Origin: Hypericum androsaemum | Taxonomy: Eukaryota; Streptophyta; Magnoliopsida; Malpighiales; Hypericaceae | Assembly: GCA_963995505.1 (NCBI GenBank) | Contig: OZ023187.1 | Location: 5,915,176 to 5,979,175 of the forward strand | DNA length: 64,000 bases | Direction: 5' to 3' | Part shown: one piece after another, positions 33,878-45,600 of the stretch | Numbering within the stretch: the first letter of the stretch is position 1 | Layout: every line of letters starts with the position of its first letter | Notes under the pieces: generated by a model | The model's input: the letters and a program-made list of their open reading frames with translations, nothing else | Databases searched by the model: none | What the model was told of the DNA's origin: nothing | Position numbers and translations under genes: made by a program

Positions 33878-35748
33878 TCAAAGAGTCCGGAAGATCATCG
33901 TTGTCAGAAACAACCCATTGCCCTCTTGACCTGGGATAGGCATGGGATCTATAGTAGGTAAAGCAGAGGCGCTGCCCAAAATAGATGGGGACGGTCCCTG
34001 TATTATTGGGGTTCCCTTGCCAAGGAAACCCGGCTTCAAACCCTTATGCTTGGAGCCCTTTGAACCAAATGAGCGAGTAAATAAAATCCCGCCCGCTGCA
34101 ACATATGCTTCCCTCCTAGCCTCAACCATTTCCAAATCCTCAGGAGACAGTGATGCCAATAACTCAGCCGAGGAAGGGCCATTGCACCCCTTTTTCTTGC
34201 CCGATGCTGACCTAGGCTTAGAACCCGCTGAGTCAGTCATAGAAGCTGGCGTCAACGGCTCTATTATAATCGGGCCTGAAAATACCTGACCTGTATCTTG
34301 GGAGGGCGAAACCTCCTCAATCATTACACCACAATCTCCCTCTATGTTGTTTGTACTTGGCATTGGAGACTGCTTAGGAACTTCATTAAGCACCATCAAC
34401 TGGACCAAATCATTCGAAACCACAATCTGACCTGTACTTAATGGAGAGCATTTATCACCAGGTAGAATTTCACCCTCTTCCCTCGCATCATCACCAGGAA
34501 CATGCGAGTCAATAATCAAGTCCTTTTCTGCCACATATGTACCATGCACAAAAAGCACATCAGGGACATGAAGTACCACCGAATCACCATCCTCTTGATC
34601 CTCCTCTTCGCGTACTACCTGTTGCACAAAGTTTTCCAATACAGTAATAAGGGCAAGAGATGAGCACTCCTCAACTTCAATGCTGGTTGGTGAACTAGGA
34701 GAGCACTCATTCTTTTGTTGCCACACCTGCTTCCCCACGGACCTCTTGGGACCCTGATCCTCCATCGCCTGCTTTTTCCTAGCAAATTCATGTCTATTGC
34801 TTTCATCTTCAAACCGTGAGTGCAGTTTTCGGCAAGAGTCTAAATCATGACCAATGATTTTGCAATGCTCGCAGAAAAGAGGCAAATTCTCGTACACAAC
34901 ATCAACTAAGACCGTGCCCTCCTCAAGCTTCAATACAACTTCTTTCCAACGAGGCTTGGACATGTCTAGTTCCACCAAAACCCGTACCAAAGTACCATTA
35001 AACCTATTTAATGCAGTCAAGTCTGATCGAATGGGTTTACCAATGGCCGCAGCTAGTCCGAATATGATATCATTAGCGACATGCTCCATGCTCAACCCCC
35101 TAATGTAATCCATACCTTCGTAAAAGAAGAGGAAACCTTCGTGGGCTTAAAATAGGGTACCCATGGCTGCAAGTAGAGACATCCCTGAGGAAGTCTCCAT
35201 TCTGAAGAGCTCCAAACTATGTCCTTATCATGCTCATTCTCAAACTGAAAACCAAAGTACCCCAGGCCAAGAGGAAGCAACTTCCACGATTGCACAGACC
35301 AAACTTTGGAGATAGCAGCTTTCAAGTCAAATGTCGAGCAAGGTTTGGCACCTCTCGGCAACACTAACCTTCCAATCAAAACACGCTTCCCAAAGTTTGC
35401 ACAAACTGATGATCTATCTGCATCCAATTCAACGACTATATACGTACCTTCTTGGACCCGGTCAGATCGCGGGTGGAGCGCGGCCGCGTAGGACATCTTC
35501 TTCATGGTGTTCTCCGCTGGAGCCATAGGAGTCGGTGTCACAGTAGTCTTCGCGACCCCATCTTTGTTCGCTTGTATATCTCCTGAAGGTGTAGGCCTCG
35601 CACCCTCCGCAGCCTGCCCCACACCCTCTGTCAACCCATGAGCCAGCGCCTGTGAAGGGTTACCGACTAATGGGGCAAGAGAGGTGTAAAACTGGTGAAG
35701 GAGGGGAAGGATGCTGGATTGAAGCGCCATGAGAACTTTCGGATCCAT
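33878..35748 (-). pseudogene. LINE ORF1 protein (DUF4283 + CCHC knuckle), frameshifted
   Basis: The first part (35748 to about 35100) starts MDPKVLMALQSSILPLLHQF, and its DUF4283-like domain includes GKRVLIGRLVLPRGAKP, FDLKAAISKVWSV and YFGFQFENEHDKDIVW. Near 35101, in a GGGGG run, one base appears lost. The domain then continues in the next frame (GLSMEHVANDIIFGLAAAIG, TLVRVLVELDMSK) into a CEHCKIIGHDLDSC zinc knuckle and a low-complexity acidic tail ending at 33878. This layout is that of plant L1 ORF1 nucleic-acid-binding chaperones. Both halves are long and otherwise open, so the frameshift is probably recent. A domesticated DUF4283 gene is less likely given the target duplication. Confidence 0.82.
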
Positions 35749-35949
35749 CCCTAGCGAAGGGCAGGGATTAATCGACGGCGGCTAAAAACCTCCATCCGAG
35801 GGTCTCAACGAGGCCGTTGGAGACATCGGAACAGCAGCGACGGTGGTGGAACTCGAAACCCTAGCCGAGGTAAGCATTAATTAAGACATAGCGAAACCGG
35901 AGGGGTGGTCGTAGAGACCAACCCCTCTGGCAGCCACGTGGATTGGGGG

Positions 35950-36290
35950 AGGGATGGGGGGAGGGCGCGGCAGGGCAGGGGAGCGGGGCGGGAGGGCAGG
36001 AGGGGGCGCGGGAGCTGTGGGGGGAAGGGGGGGGGGGGTGGGCCGGGGGGGTGCGGGATGGGGGGAGGGGTGGGCGGGGGAGGGGGGAGAGCGGGAGGGG
36101 GAGGGGGGAGAGCGGGGGTGGTGGGGAGGGGGAGGGGGAGGGGGGAACGGGGGAGAGGGGAGAGCGGGAGGGGGGAGAGCGGGAGAGGGAGGGGGGAACG
36201 GGGGAGAGGGGAGAGCGGGAGGGGGGAGAGCGGGGGAGGGAGGGGGGAGAGCGGGAGGGGGAGGGGGGAACGGGGAGAGGGGAGCGGGGG
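35950..36290. repeat. GGGGGAGAGC-type minisatellite in the LINE 5' region
   Basis: Tandem variants of GGGAGAGCGGGAGGGGGAGG fill about 340 bp. Longer periods recur, for example GGGGGAACGGGGGAGAGGGG at about 36140 and 36190. Purines are almost exclusively on the plus strand. The proline/arginine-rich or glycine-rich frames here are by-products of the repeat. The tract lies just upstream of ORF1 on the minus strand. Confidence 0.85.
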
Positions 36291-37080
36291 TAACGAGACG
36301 CGTGATTGGTTTCAGGTACAATGGGTTCTGAAACGAGACGAGTTTTAGTTGGGCTTGATCTCAATTAGCCCCGTGATTGCAAAAATGGACGTCGTATAAA
36401 AGTCTTCTCGAATATTGCATTGAACTGCATGAACTTCAATACAACCTCACTGACAAACAATAGAGCTCTCGCTAGAGGAAATTTCCACTTAGTTCTTGAA
36501 GGTCCAATTTGTCATGTCAGTGCAAGAAATGAAATAGAAAAATGATATGTTACTGCGGTGATTATCCACGACGAGTCAGCAAAAAAATAACAAATTCTTA
36601 TTCCAAGGGAGGTACAATGCACGTGATAGCAACATCTGACAATAAATTAACTCCCCCAAGCTATGCAATATTTTAATACCCCAATCAGCAAGATTCCAAT
36701 AAATTCCTCCAACCAAAAGTCGTAACTACGCAATAGAAATAACCCAAAAAAGAAGTGCACTGTATTAGATGATAATTTAATGGGATTCCCATCTCCATTC
36801 GTCACCTGTATTATTTCCTAAGTTAAAGAGTCTCATAGACAATTATATAGAACAGCACATGGAATTTTCAGTAGGTCAACCTAACATCATGTTCTTGTTC
36901 TCTTCCTCCTCCACCACTTATATTAATTTACCCAAAAATATTCCATAAACTAACAACAATTAGAAACTTCTCATGTGTAATGTTCCCTCTTAATCTCTCT
37001 AGTTTGGTCAACCAATCACACTTCATAAATTAATTAATTGATTAATCCTCAATGTGGGCCACCACCCCATCTCTCTGTTC

Positions 37081-37092
37081 CTCTTATAAAAC
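37081..37092 (+). promoter_or_regulatory. Possible TATA box of the WAG-type kinase gene
   Basis: TCTTATAAAACC lies about 80 bases before the ATG at 37167, a suitable distance for a short plant 5' leader. Assigned from consensus only. Confidence 0.4.
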
Positions 37093-37166
37093 CTATCAAT
37101 TTCCCAATTCCATCTGTCAAAAAAAACCCTCACACATTCTCCAAAGGAAAACCAAAATAGTCCCTA

Positions 37167-38384
37167 ATGGAAGAAATGGAACCCTACTTCCCTTCAGATA
37201 CATCAGACCTAGACTTCAGCTTCACCTCCACAACTACAGACCGGACGCTCGCCTTTTCGAGCGCCCGGTCAAGTCTGGCTCGGTCTAGTATCACACTCAG
37301 TTTTAACGAACGGATCTCTATCTCCACCTCTTCTGCGGCCGCTGCCATCCCACCTACCACGACAATCCCATGCCACCAACACCCCCACCGGAGGTCGGAT
37401 CCGAAATGGTCGGCCATAAAGGCGGCAAAGAACCTCTCATCGGACCAAAGGCTCCACCTTCACCACCTGAAGCTCCTCCGCCACCTGGGCACCGGAGACC
37501 TCGGGCGGGTGTTCCTCTACCAGCTCAGGGACTGCACCTCCTCGAATTTCGCCCTAAAGGTGATAGACAGGAATTACTTGAGCAAGAAGAAACTGGCCCA
37601 TGTCCAAACGGAGACAAAGATCTTGTCCCTCCTCGATCACCCTTTCCTTCCTACATTGTACTCCCATTTCGAGGCCTCTCATTACACCTGCCTGTTGATA
37701 GACTACTGCCCTAACGGGGACCTACATTCCTTGCTCCGCAAGCAACCAAGCAACCGGCTACCTCTCCAGGCGGTGAAGTTCTACGCGGCCGAGGTCTTGG
37801 TTGCCCTAGAGTACTTGCACGCCAATGGAATAGTGTACCGCGACTTGAAGCCGGAGAACATCCTCCTAAGAGAGGACGGGCACGTGATGCTCTCCGATTT
37901 CGACCTCTGCTTCAAGGCCGAAGTGGCCCCCGCATTGCGTGTTTATAAAACACGCAAAGCGAACGAAGAGGAAGAGGTGGTGGTGGAGTTCACAGCGGAG
38001 CCAACGGCCGCGTTCTCGAGCTCGTGCGTGGGGACGCACGAGTACCTCGCGCCCGAGCTGCTCGGGGGGAGCGGATACGGGAACGGGGTCGACTGGTGGG
38101 CGTTCGGGGTGCTGATCTACGAGCTCCTCTTGGGGACGACGCCTTTCATGGGACCCACCAAGGAGGCAACCGTGAGGAACATCGCCTCGAGCCGCCAGGT
38201 GTCGTTCCCGTTAGGAGAAATGGAAGAGGCTAAGGATTTGATAGGGAGGCTCCTTGTCAAGGACCCGAGGAAAAGGCTCGGGTGCTTGAAGGGGGCTACG
38301 GATGTTAAACGGCACAGTTTCTTTGGTGGGATCAACTGGGCACTGATCAGGAACTACGAGCCGCCTGCGATGAACGGGGAGTAG
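37167..38384 (+). CDS. WAG2: WAG1/WAG2-like AGC-VIII protein kinase
   Basis: 405 residues, no intron. The N-terminus has the WAG/PID signature SSARSSLARSSITLSFNERI (about 31-50). The kinase domain (about 100-386) has a GTGDLG loop at 108-113, Lys131 in FALKVID, YRDLKPEN with Asp226, and DFD at 244-246 replacing DFG, the mark of plant AGC-VIII kinases. A short basic/acidic insertion before subdomain VIII (about 251-285) precedes GTHEYLAPE at 289-297. WAG1, WAG2 and PINOID phosphorylate PIN auxin transporters at the plasma membrane and steer auxin flow. Length matches WAG1/2 closely. The C-terminus ends NYEPPAMNGE without an FxxF PIF motif. I cannot decide between WAG1 and WAG2 orthology. A second Met at codon 4 is an alternative start. 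Confidence 0.93.
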   Translation: MEEMEPYFPSDTSDLDFSFTSTTTDRTLAFSSARSSLARSSITLSFNERISISTSSAAAAIPPTTTIPCHQHPHRRSDPKWSAIKAAKNLSSDQRLHLHHLKLLRHLGTGDLGRVFLYQLRDCTSSNFALKVIDRNYLSKKKLAHVQTETKILSLLDHPFLPTLYSHFEASHYTCLLIDYCPNGDLHSLLRKQPSNRLPLQAVKFYAAEVLVALEYLHANGIVYRDLKPENILLREDGHVMLSDFDLCFKAEVAPALRVYKTRKANEEEEVVVEFTAEPTAAFSSSCVGTHEYLAPELLGGSGYGNGVDWWAFGVLIYELLLGTTPFMGPTKEATVRNIASSRQVSFPLGEMEEAKDLIGRLLVKDPRKRLGCLKGATDVKRHSFFGGINWALIRNYEPPAMNGE

Positions 38385-39016
38385 TCGTGCCACCGAGGAA
38401 AGGGAGGGGACAGCCGCCTGTGATTAGGGTTAAGAGACGGCAGTTGGGGTGGTGGCGGGGGCTAAGTTCTTTCTTGAAGAGTAGAGGCTCTAGTTCCAAT
38501 AGTAGCAACAGTAATTACTTTAAGTATAAAGTTAGGAAGCATGTCTAGTGTAATTATTGGATTATGATTATCTGATATTGAGCTTGTATTTTTGCTCTTT
38601 AATTTTTTTTCCCGATTTTGTAAAAATCATATAGAGTGAAAGGGTGATGAAGATATATAAGATTTTGGCAGAATTTTAATATTTTGCTATTGTTAATGTG
38701 ATCATTCTCTTTACTGATATGTCAATTTTTTTTTTGTTTTGAGTTCGAATTCTTAGATGTAATTTTGAAGTCGCTTCACCACTCGACTAGGTTTCAGTGT
38801 AATTTCGGTGGGTTGAAATTTACAATTTGATGGGTTCTTTCTGTTGATCTCCATCTGGGTATTGATCGCCCGGACAAACAGCTAGGTCGTGACAGTGGAG
38901 TTAAAAGAGTTGCTAACCAATGCATCATTGATGAGAATTAATTTGGAGTTGTCATTTTTTTTTCGCAATATATTATTTTGTCGAAATAAACTATCGATAT
39001 CAGCATTCAGCTTTAG

Positions 39017-40420
39017 CAATATCATTGGCACTTTCAGTTCAAGCTATGGTCTGACATCCCAGAGGAACAAATTGTTCGTTTCACATCTGACAGCAAAGAA
39101 AGGTTCCGGGGAAATGCTGGTGTTGTTGTGACAACATACAACATGGTTGCTTTTGGTGGTAAGCGATCTGAAGAATCGGAAAAGATAATTGAAGAAATAA
39201 GAAACAGAGAATGGGAACTACTTATAATGGATTAGGTAATCCTGTGTGGTGATCCTTGGCGATGCGTGCTTACTCTTGTTAGATTGTATCGTGATTTATA
39301 TTACTAAAGTGAAAGAGATTTGATTTCTTCTGTTTAGGTCCATGTGGTTCCTGCTCACATGTTTCGTAAAGTCATCAGCATCACTAAATCCCATTGCAAA
39401 CTCGGACTCACTAGTATCTCTTAATTGTTCAATTTGATGAATATTCTTGATCTTCCCTGAGAAAGGTAGTCTTGACTTGCTAAAACAATAACAGCAACTC
39501 TTGTGAGAGAGGATGAGAGGATCACGGATTTAAACTTCCTGATCGGTCCCAAGTTGTACGAAGCAAATTGGTTGGATCTAGTAAAAGGAGGATTTATTGC
39601 TAATGTTCTTTGTGCTGAAGTATGGTGCCCAATGACAAAGGAGTTTTTTGCCGAGTACCTGAAGAAAGAGAAATCAAAGAAGAAGCACGTTCACTTGAAT
39701 GGGCTGTTTGTTGATGCTTTATATTGCCACTTGGCTACATGTTTGTTTACCTCCTTTCCAATTTTTCAGGCTCTTTACGTGATGGAATCCCAACAAGCTC
39801 CGCGCTTGTGAATTTTTGATCCGATTCCATGAGCAGCAACGTGGCGACAAAATAATTGTTTTTGCTGATAATCTTTTTGTTCTGACCGAGTATGCAATGA
39901 AACTTTGCAAGCCTATGATCTGTGGTGCTACAAGGTTTTATGAGCAAGGAGCTGTCTGTAAATATTAACTTAACTGTGAGAATTGATCAAAGCTGACTTA
40001 TCTGTTTGTGCAATTTGTAGCCACGCTGAGAGGACAAAGATTCTCCAAGCTTTTAAGACGAGTAGAGAAGTTAACACAATTTTCCTTTCAAAGGTACTGA
40101 ATACTATTGGTGGCATTCAAAGCCTCTCCACTTTCATCTTATTATGTGCACTTCTTTAAATTCTTATGATGCAGAATAATCTCGTGCAATCACATGTTTT
40201 GTTAATTCATTATGAGAGTCACAAATCCGTTGATGTCCGCTTTGTTACTCTCTCATTACACTCTAAAAGCTTGAAGTGCAGTTGGTTCTGTACCTTTGCA
40301 GGTGGGTGATAATTCAGTAGATATATCGGAGGCGAATGTCATAATTCAGATATCATCTCATGCTGGTTCAAGGCGACAGGAGGGCCCAAAGGCTGGGTCG
40401 AATTCTTAGGGCAAAGGTAA
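39017..40420 (+). pseudogene. XPB: XPB/ERCC3 helicase pseudogene, copy B (C-terminal half)
   Basis: Plus-strand exons read in order: [15 protein letters not shown], then [20 protein letters not shown] ending LLIMD and a stop where DEVH should follow (about 39235). They continue VHVVPAHMFRKVISITKSHC (about 39341), [20 protein letters not shown] and [20 protein letters not shown] (39503-39690), ALYVM.. (about 39770, frameshifted), [20 protein letters not shown] (about 39820), ERTKILQAFKTSREVNTIF (about 40030) and [20 protein letters not shown] (about 40317). The Walker A exon and all N-terminal exons are absent. A copia element at 40463-46434 cuts the following intron. Together with copy C (minus, N-terminal half) it may represent one gene split by an inversion. 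Confidence 0.9.
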
Positions 40421-40462
40421 GACATGTAGCAATAACTTATCTAGGATTCATGGCCACATAGT

Positions 40463-41176
40463 TGTTGGTTGTCGGAGTTGGTGTACTTGATTAGGATCAC
40501 TTCAGTCGAGGCAAGTGTTGGACACTTTCTCCGTAAGACGAGATTGCCCCGTATATTTCAGTGCGGTACGGGCTAAGGCAATCGTCCCCAAGATACAACG
40601 ACTGTTTAGGGCGTTTCCAAGAACGTTGCACACGTATCTCGAAACTTTCGGGCGAACCCTTATATACCCAGAACTTTCGGGACTCTTTTCTAGATGAAGA
40701 ACGGGGGGAGAGGAGAAGTCAACAATGCTAGAAGGTGCATGTGCTGCTGGGATGAGAATTCTGGCAGGAGGACAGGCCTATTTATAGGTTGGAGGAGGCA
40801 AGCAGCCAGCCACCCCGAAGAGACGCGTCCGCTCGGCCAACAGGCTGACTGGCTGCGCTCGTGGCCCTTCGGTGGCTTCTGGATCCTTTCAGGCGCGCCA
40901 GGCTGCGCTCGCGCCCTTTCGCGGGAGATCTCGCACTCCTTCGGCCTTCTGGAAGCCTCCTGGACGTTCCAGTCCGTCGTGCCTCTTCGGCGGCCAACCT
41001 GAAGGCGCTCGCAGCTCCTCGTCGCTTAGGTAGCTGCGCAGCTGCCTCCGGGCCCGGGAAAAATACTTAAGGCTCCTCCAGCTCCTCGCGACGATGCACA
41101 CGTGCGAAGTGCCAAGTGCGCCACAAAGCGCCCATTGCGACCTGCGTCCAATGCGCCATGCGCACACGCACCACAT
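40463..41176 (-). repeat. 3' LTR (left) of the degenerate copia, with aberrant U3
   Basis: It matches the right LTR up to CATGCGCACACGC, apart from indels of about 15-75 bp (for example an extra stretch at 41013-41107). The roughly 250 bp of U3 present in the right LTR, ending AACCCAACA, is missing. The sequence instead runs on as ACCACATGAATGATGATTAA, so the inner LTR boundary cannot be placed. Confidence 0.75.
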
Positions 41177-41708
41177 GAATGATGATTAATGCATGCAGAC
41201 TCTAATCGAAAGTTCTGACGTGTTATTATTGCATCGAGACAGGTAGCTTGCGGCTTTGAACCTTCTCTAGTAATATGTTATCGGATTTACTCGCTGCTCG
41301 GTGAACGTGATGTCTTGAACCGTCAGCTTTTGGTGTAAACCAAGACAATAACATTTACACAATAATAACCCTAGTATATTTAGGTTCTCACGTTGTGTCC
41401 GTTTCGGCCATGGACCGTATCTTGGATTCATAAGTGTTTTTCCCATTTGAAGCGGCCTCACTTCACACTTACATAGGTGATCTCCTATCAGGAGTATCCT
41501 GCCATACTCCACCTTAATCAAGGTATAGGAATCATTAAAAGCGTAATGCTTATCCTTACCACACCTCTGCAGGTTAATACCTGGGCAGCTTCTGAGAATG
41601 AGATAGATTCCAGGTGATTCACTGAACCCTCCATAACTTAGTTGTCTCATTGAACCAAGTTCGTGGGATCTCTACTCATCATGGTTGAGTTACCGCTATG
41701 AATGTTCT

Positions 41709-44700
41709 TTAGTGTGTGGATTTTAATCCCATTCCCCTTACTGCATTGTACATTTGATCTCTATTGATTCCTTTCGTAAAAGGATCAGCTAAGTTGTCCT
41801 TGGACTTTACATAGTTAATGGTGATCACCCCACTAGAGATCAACTGTCTAACGGTATTGTGTCTCCGACGGATATGTCGAGACTTTCCGTTGTACAACGT
41901 ACTTTGTGCTCTCCCGATTGCAGACATGCTATCACAGTGTATCAATACAGGAGGCACTGGTTTACTCCAGCACGGAATATCCTCTAGGAAGTTTCTGAGC
42001 CATTCAGCTTCTTCCCCAGCTTTATCTAGCGCTATAAATTCCGACTCTATGGTGGATCGAGCTATGCACGTTTGTTTAGAGGACTTCCAAGACACAGCTC
42101 CTCCTCCTATGGTGAATACGTATCCACTCGTAGATTTGGAGTCCTTAGTGTCTGATATCCAGTTTGCGTCACTGTATCCTTCTAATACAGCTGGATATTT
42201 AGCATAATGTATCCCATGGTTTATGGTATGTTTTAAATACCGTAAAACCCTTTCCAGAGCTAGCTAGTGATCCTTTCCTGGATTACTTGTGAATCTACTA
42301 AGTTTACTAACTGAGTACGCAATATCGGGACGAGTGCAGTTTGTTAAATACATCAAGCTCCCGATAATTTGCGCATACTTCAGTTGAGATACTGGGTCCC
42401 CTCGATTCTTGGCTAAGTGTAGATTCAAATCTACTGGAGTCTTAACCGGAGGTTTGTCAAAAGCTTCAAATTTCTTGAGCACGCTTTCCACGTAGTGGGA
42501 TTGTGTCAAGATAATTTCGTCAGCTTTCCTAGAAATTTTTATTCCTAGTATGACGTCTGCCAGACCCATATCTTTCATGTCAAAATGGTTCTTTAACATG
42601 TTCTTAGTTTTCACAATAACCTCTTTATTGCTTCCCATAATTAGTAAGTCATCTACATAGAGACATACAATTACGTAAGCTTCAGGTGTGCCCTTAATGT
42701 AAACACATTTATCGCACTCATTGATCTTAAATCCATTTGACAGCATTGTTCTGTCAAATTTCTCGTGCCACTGTTTCGGCGCTTGTTTTAGCCCGTATAG
42801 TGACTTGACTAGTCGACATACTTTATGCTCTTGACCGGGAGCCACAAACCCTTCAGGTTGCTCCATGTATATCTCCTCTTCCAGTTCTCCATTTAGGAAA
42901 GCTGTTTTTACGTCCATTTGATGGATCTCGAGGTTATAGAGTGCTGCAATAGCTATGAGTACTCTAATCGATGTGATTCTTGTGACCGGTGAATACGTGT
43001 CAAAGAAATCATATCCCTCCTTCTGCTTGAACCCCTTAGCTACCAATCGAGCTTTGTACTTGTCGATTGATCCATCAGCTTTGTATTTCCTTTTTAGGAT
43101 CCACCTGCATACCAAAGGTTTACAGCCCGGTGGGAGATCCACGATTTCCCACGTGTGGTTTTGCATAATGGATTCTATCTCACTATTGATAGCTTCCTTC
43201 CAGAGAGGAGCATCTGGACTGGACAATGCCTCTTGGATTGTCCTGGGTTCATCTTCTAACGCATAGATTAGATAGTCCGGACCGAAAGATTTGGTTACCT
43301 TCGTCCGTTTACTACGTCTAGGTTCATCATCTTTCTGATTTGACCCTTGCGTAGTCTCGTGAGCCCTTTTCTTCGGACTTGCTTCCTTTCTTTCCTTATT
43401 AGGAAAGCTATCTTCAAAAAATGTTGCGTTCCTTGATTCTATGACCATTCCCGTGTTTATCTCAGGGTTTTCAGATTTATGCACCAAGAATCGATAAGCA
43501 CTACTATTTTGCGCATATCCGATAAAGATGCAATCAATGGTCTTGGGTCCTATTCGCACCTGCTTAGGCTTAGGTACTTCGACCTTTGCTAGGCACCCCC
43601 ACACTTTAAGGTAACCGTAGGAAGGCTTCCTTCCTTTCCATAGTTCATATGGGGTTTTATCCCTTTTCTTGTGTGGCAATTTATTTAGAATATGGTTAGC
43701 TGAGAGCACAGCTTCCCCCCACATGTTCTGGGGTAAGCCCGAGCTAATCAACATAGCGTTCATCATCTCTTTAAGAGTTCGATTTTTGCGTTCAGCTACG
43801 CCATTCGATTGAGGTGAGTATGGAGCAGTCGTCTGATGAATAATGCCATGTTGTTGACAGAGTTCCTCAAACGGAGCTACATATTCTCCTCCTCGATCAC
43901 TTCGGATCATTTTGATTTTCACGCTGAGTTGATTTTCAACCTCATTCTTATATCTCTTAAAAGCATCAAGAGCTTCGTCTTTGCCCCTTAGGAGATATAC
44001 GTAACAGTATCTCGTGCAATCATCGATAAACGTGATGAAGTATTTCTTCCCGCCTTTAGTTTGCACGTGTTTCATATCGCAAGTGTCCGTATGAATTAAC
44101 TCTAAAGGCGTAGTACTTCTTTCTACTGAATGGAAAGGTGCTTTGGTCATTTTAGCCTCCACACATACTTCACATTTATCGGAAGGTTGAACTCTAGATT
44201 CGGTAATAAATTTAAACTTACTAACTTTCTTAGCGAGTTTAGATTTACGTGTCCTAATCTACCATGCCATAAATTAGAACACTCGGCCAAGTAAGAAGAA
44301 GCATTAACTTTATTTTCACCGTTAAAGGTGCGATGTACAGTTATTACATTCATCTTAAATAGCCCCCTTTCTAGATAACCCTTTCCTATGAATTGACCCG
44401 CTTTGGTCAGTACAAACTTATCAGCCTCAAATACAAGCTTAAGACCGGCTTTGCTTAACAGTGAGCCAGAGACTAAGTTCTTGCGGATGTCCGGGACATG
44501 CAGCACATCCTTGAGGGTCAGCTCCTTTCCTGAGGTCAGCTTCAGGACCACCTTTCCCAGACCAACGACCTTGGACGTTGCGGAGTTTCCCATGAACAGC
44601 TTTCGGCCGGTGATCGGGATATAGTTCGAGAACATCTCCTTGTCCGAGCAGACGTGGCGGGTAGCTCCAGTGTCCACGGACCACTCTCTCGGATTGTCCA

Positions 44701-45572
44701 CTAGGTTGGCTTCAAACACTACGGCTGACAGATCCATCTGGGACAAATCTTCAGCTAGGTTAGCCTTTCCTTGGTTTTCCTTCTTCGGCTGGCGACAGTC
44801 CTTAGCCATGTGTCCAGGTTTTCCGCAGTTGTAGCAATCGCCCTTGATCTTTTTCTTCTTGGGCTTTTGCTCCTTCTGCTTATCCTCGGACTTTTTCCTC
44901 TTCTTGCCACTTTTTCCCTCAGCGAGGTGCACGGTGGTCTTAGAGTTGGCCTTGCCTTGCTTGACTTCGGATTTTCGGTTGTCTTCCTCGATCCTTAGTC
45001 TCACTATCAGGTCTTCTAGGCCCATTCCTCTTGTGCTTGAGGTAGCTCTTGAAGTCCTTCCACAGCGGGGGGAGCTTCTCGATCATCGCAGCTACTTGGA
45101 AGGACTCGCTGAGTTGCATCCCTTCGGCTTGGATCTCGTGAAGGATCAGCTGCAACTCTTGCACTTGGTCGATGACCATCTTGAAGTCGAGGAATCGTCC
45201 GACGATGAATTTCTTCGTCTCGGCATCCTCCGTTTTGTACTTCTTCTCGAGTGAACTCCACAGCTCTTTAGCGGTCTTAGCTTCCGCGTAGACGTTGTAG
45301 AGCGTGTCGTCTAGTCCATTCAGGACGTAGTTCCGGCATAGGAAGTCGCTGTGACTCCATGCATCGAGGGCGTTGATCTTCTGTTGATCTGCCTCATTTT
45401 ATGCCACCTTCGGAGCTTCCTCTTTCAGGAACCGAACCAGGTTGAGCGTCGTCAGGTAGAACAACATCTTCTGTTGCCACCTTTTGAACTCGGTACCGTT
45501 GAACTTGGCCGGCCTTTCGGCGTGGGCAGTTCCCGGGACCGCTGGCACTGGTGCTGAGCTTGTCGATGCCAT
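41709..45572 (-). pseudogene. Copia gag-pol, interrupted by stops and frameshifts
   Basis: The gag start MASTSSAPVPAVPG lies at 45572. A TAA interrupts after EEAPKVA (45399). Gag resumes as [20 protein letters not shown] and [18 protein letters not shown], with a frameshift at about 45020. The knuckle [14 protein letters not shown], protease [12 protein letters not shown] and [10 protein letters not shown] follow. There is a second frameshift at about 44155, then integrase (HTDTCDMKHV, FIDDCTRYCY, SDRGGEYV), RT (VCRWILKRKYKADGSIDKYK, YVDDLLIMGSN) and a TAG at 42262-42264. RNase H ([20 protein letters not shown]) ends at 41709. Both nonsense codons fit single transitions from sense codons. No autonomous activity is possible. 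Confidence 0.9.
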
Positions 45573-45600
45573 CTTCAAGTACACAATCTCGTCTTACGAT

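Larger units (their letters stand above)
33371..36403 (-). mobile_element. LINE (L1-type) insertion carrying ORF1 only
   Basis: The element is flanked by an 18-bp target duplication CTTCTCGAATATTGCATT (33353-33370 and 36404-36421) and ends on the left in a T-run, that is a poly-A tail on the minus strand: the classic mark of target-primed reverse transcription. It encodes a split ORF1 (33878-35748) but shows no endonuclease or reverse transcriptase. Its upstream end contains a GA/GC-rich tandem region (35950-36290). At 3.03 kb it is about half the length of a full plant L1. Confidence 0.88.

Noticed and set aside
35861..36364. Long proline/serine-rich (minus) and glycine/arginine-rich (plus) open frames
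   Set aside because: They are translations of the GA/GC minisatellite in the LINE 5' region; all frames stay open because the repeat lacks A/T-rich stops.
44403..45557. Plus-strand frames overlapping the minus-strand copia gag-pol
   Set aside because: They are antisense shadows of the clearly homologous retrotransposon frame.
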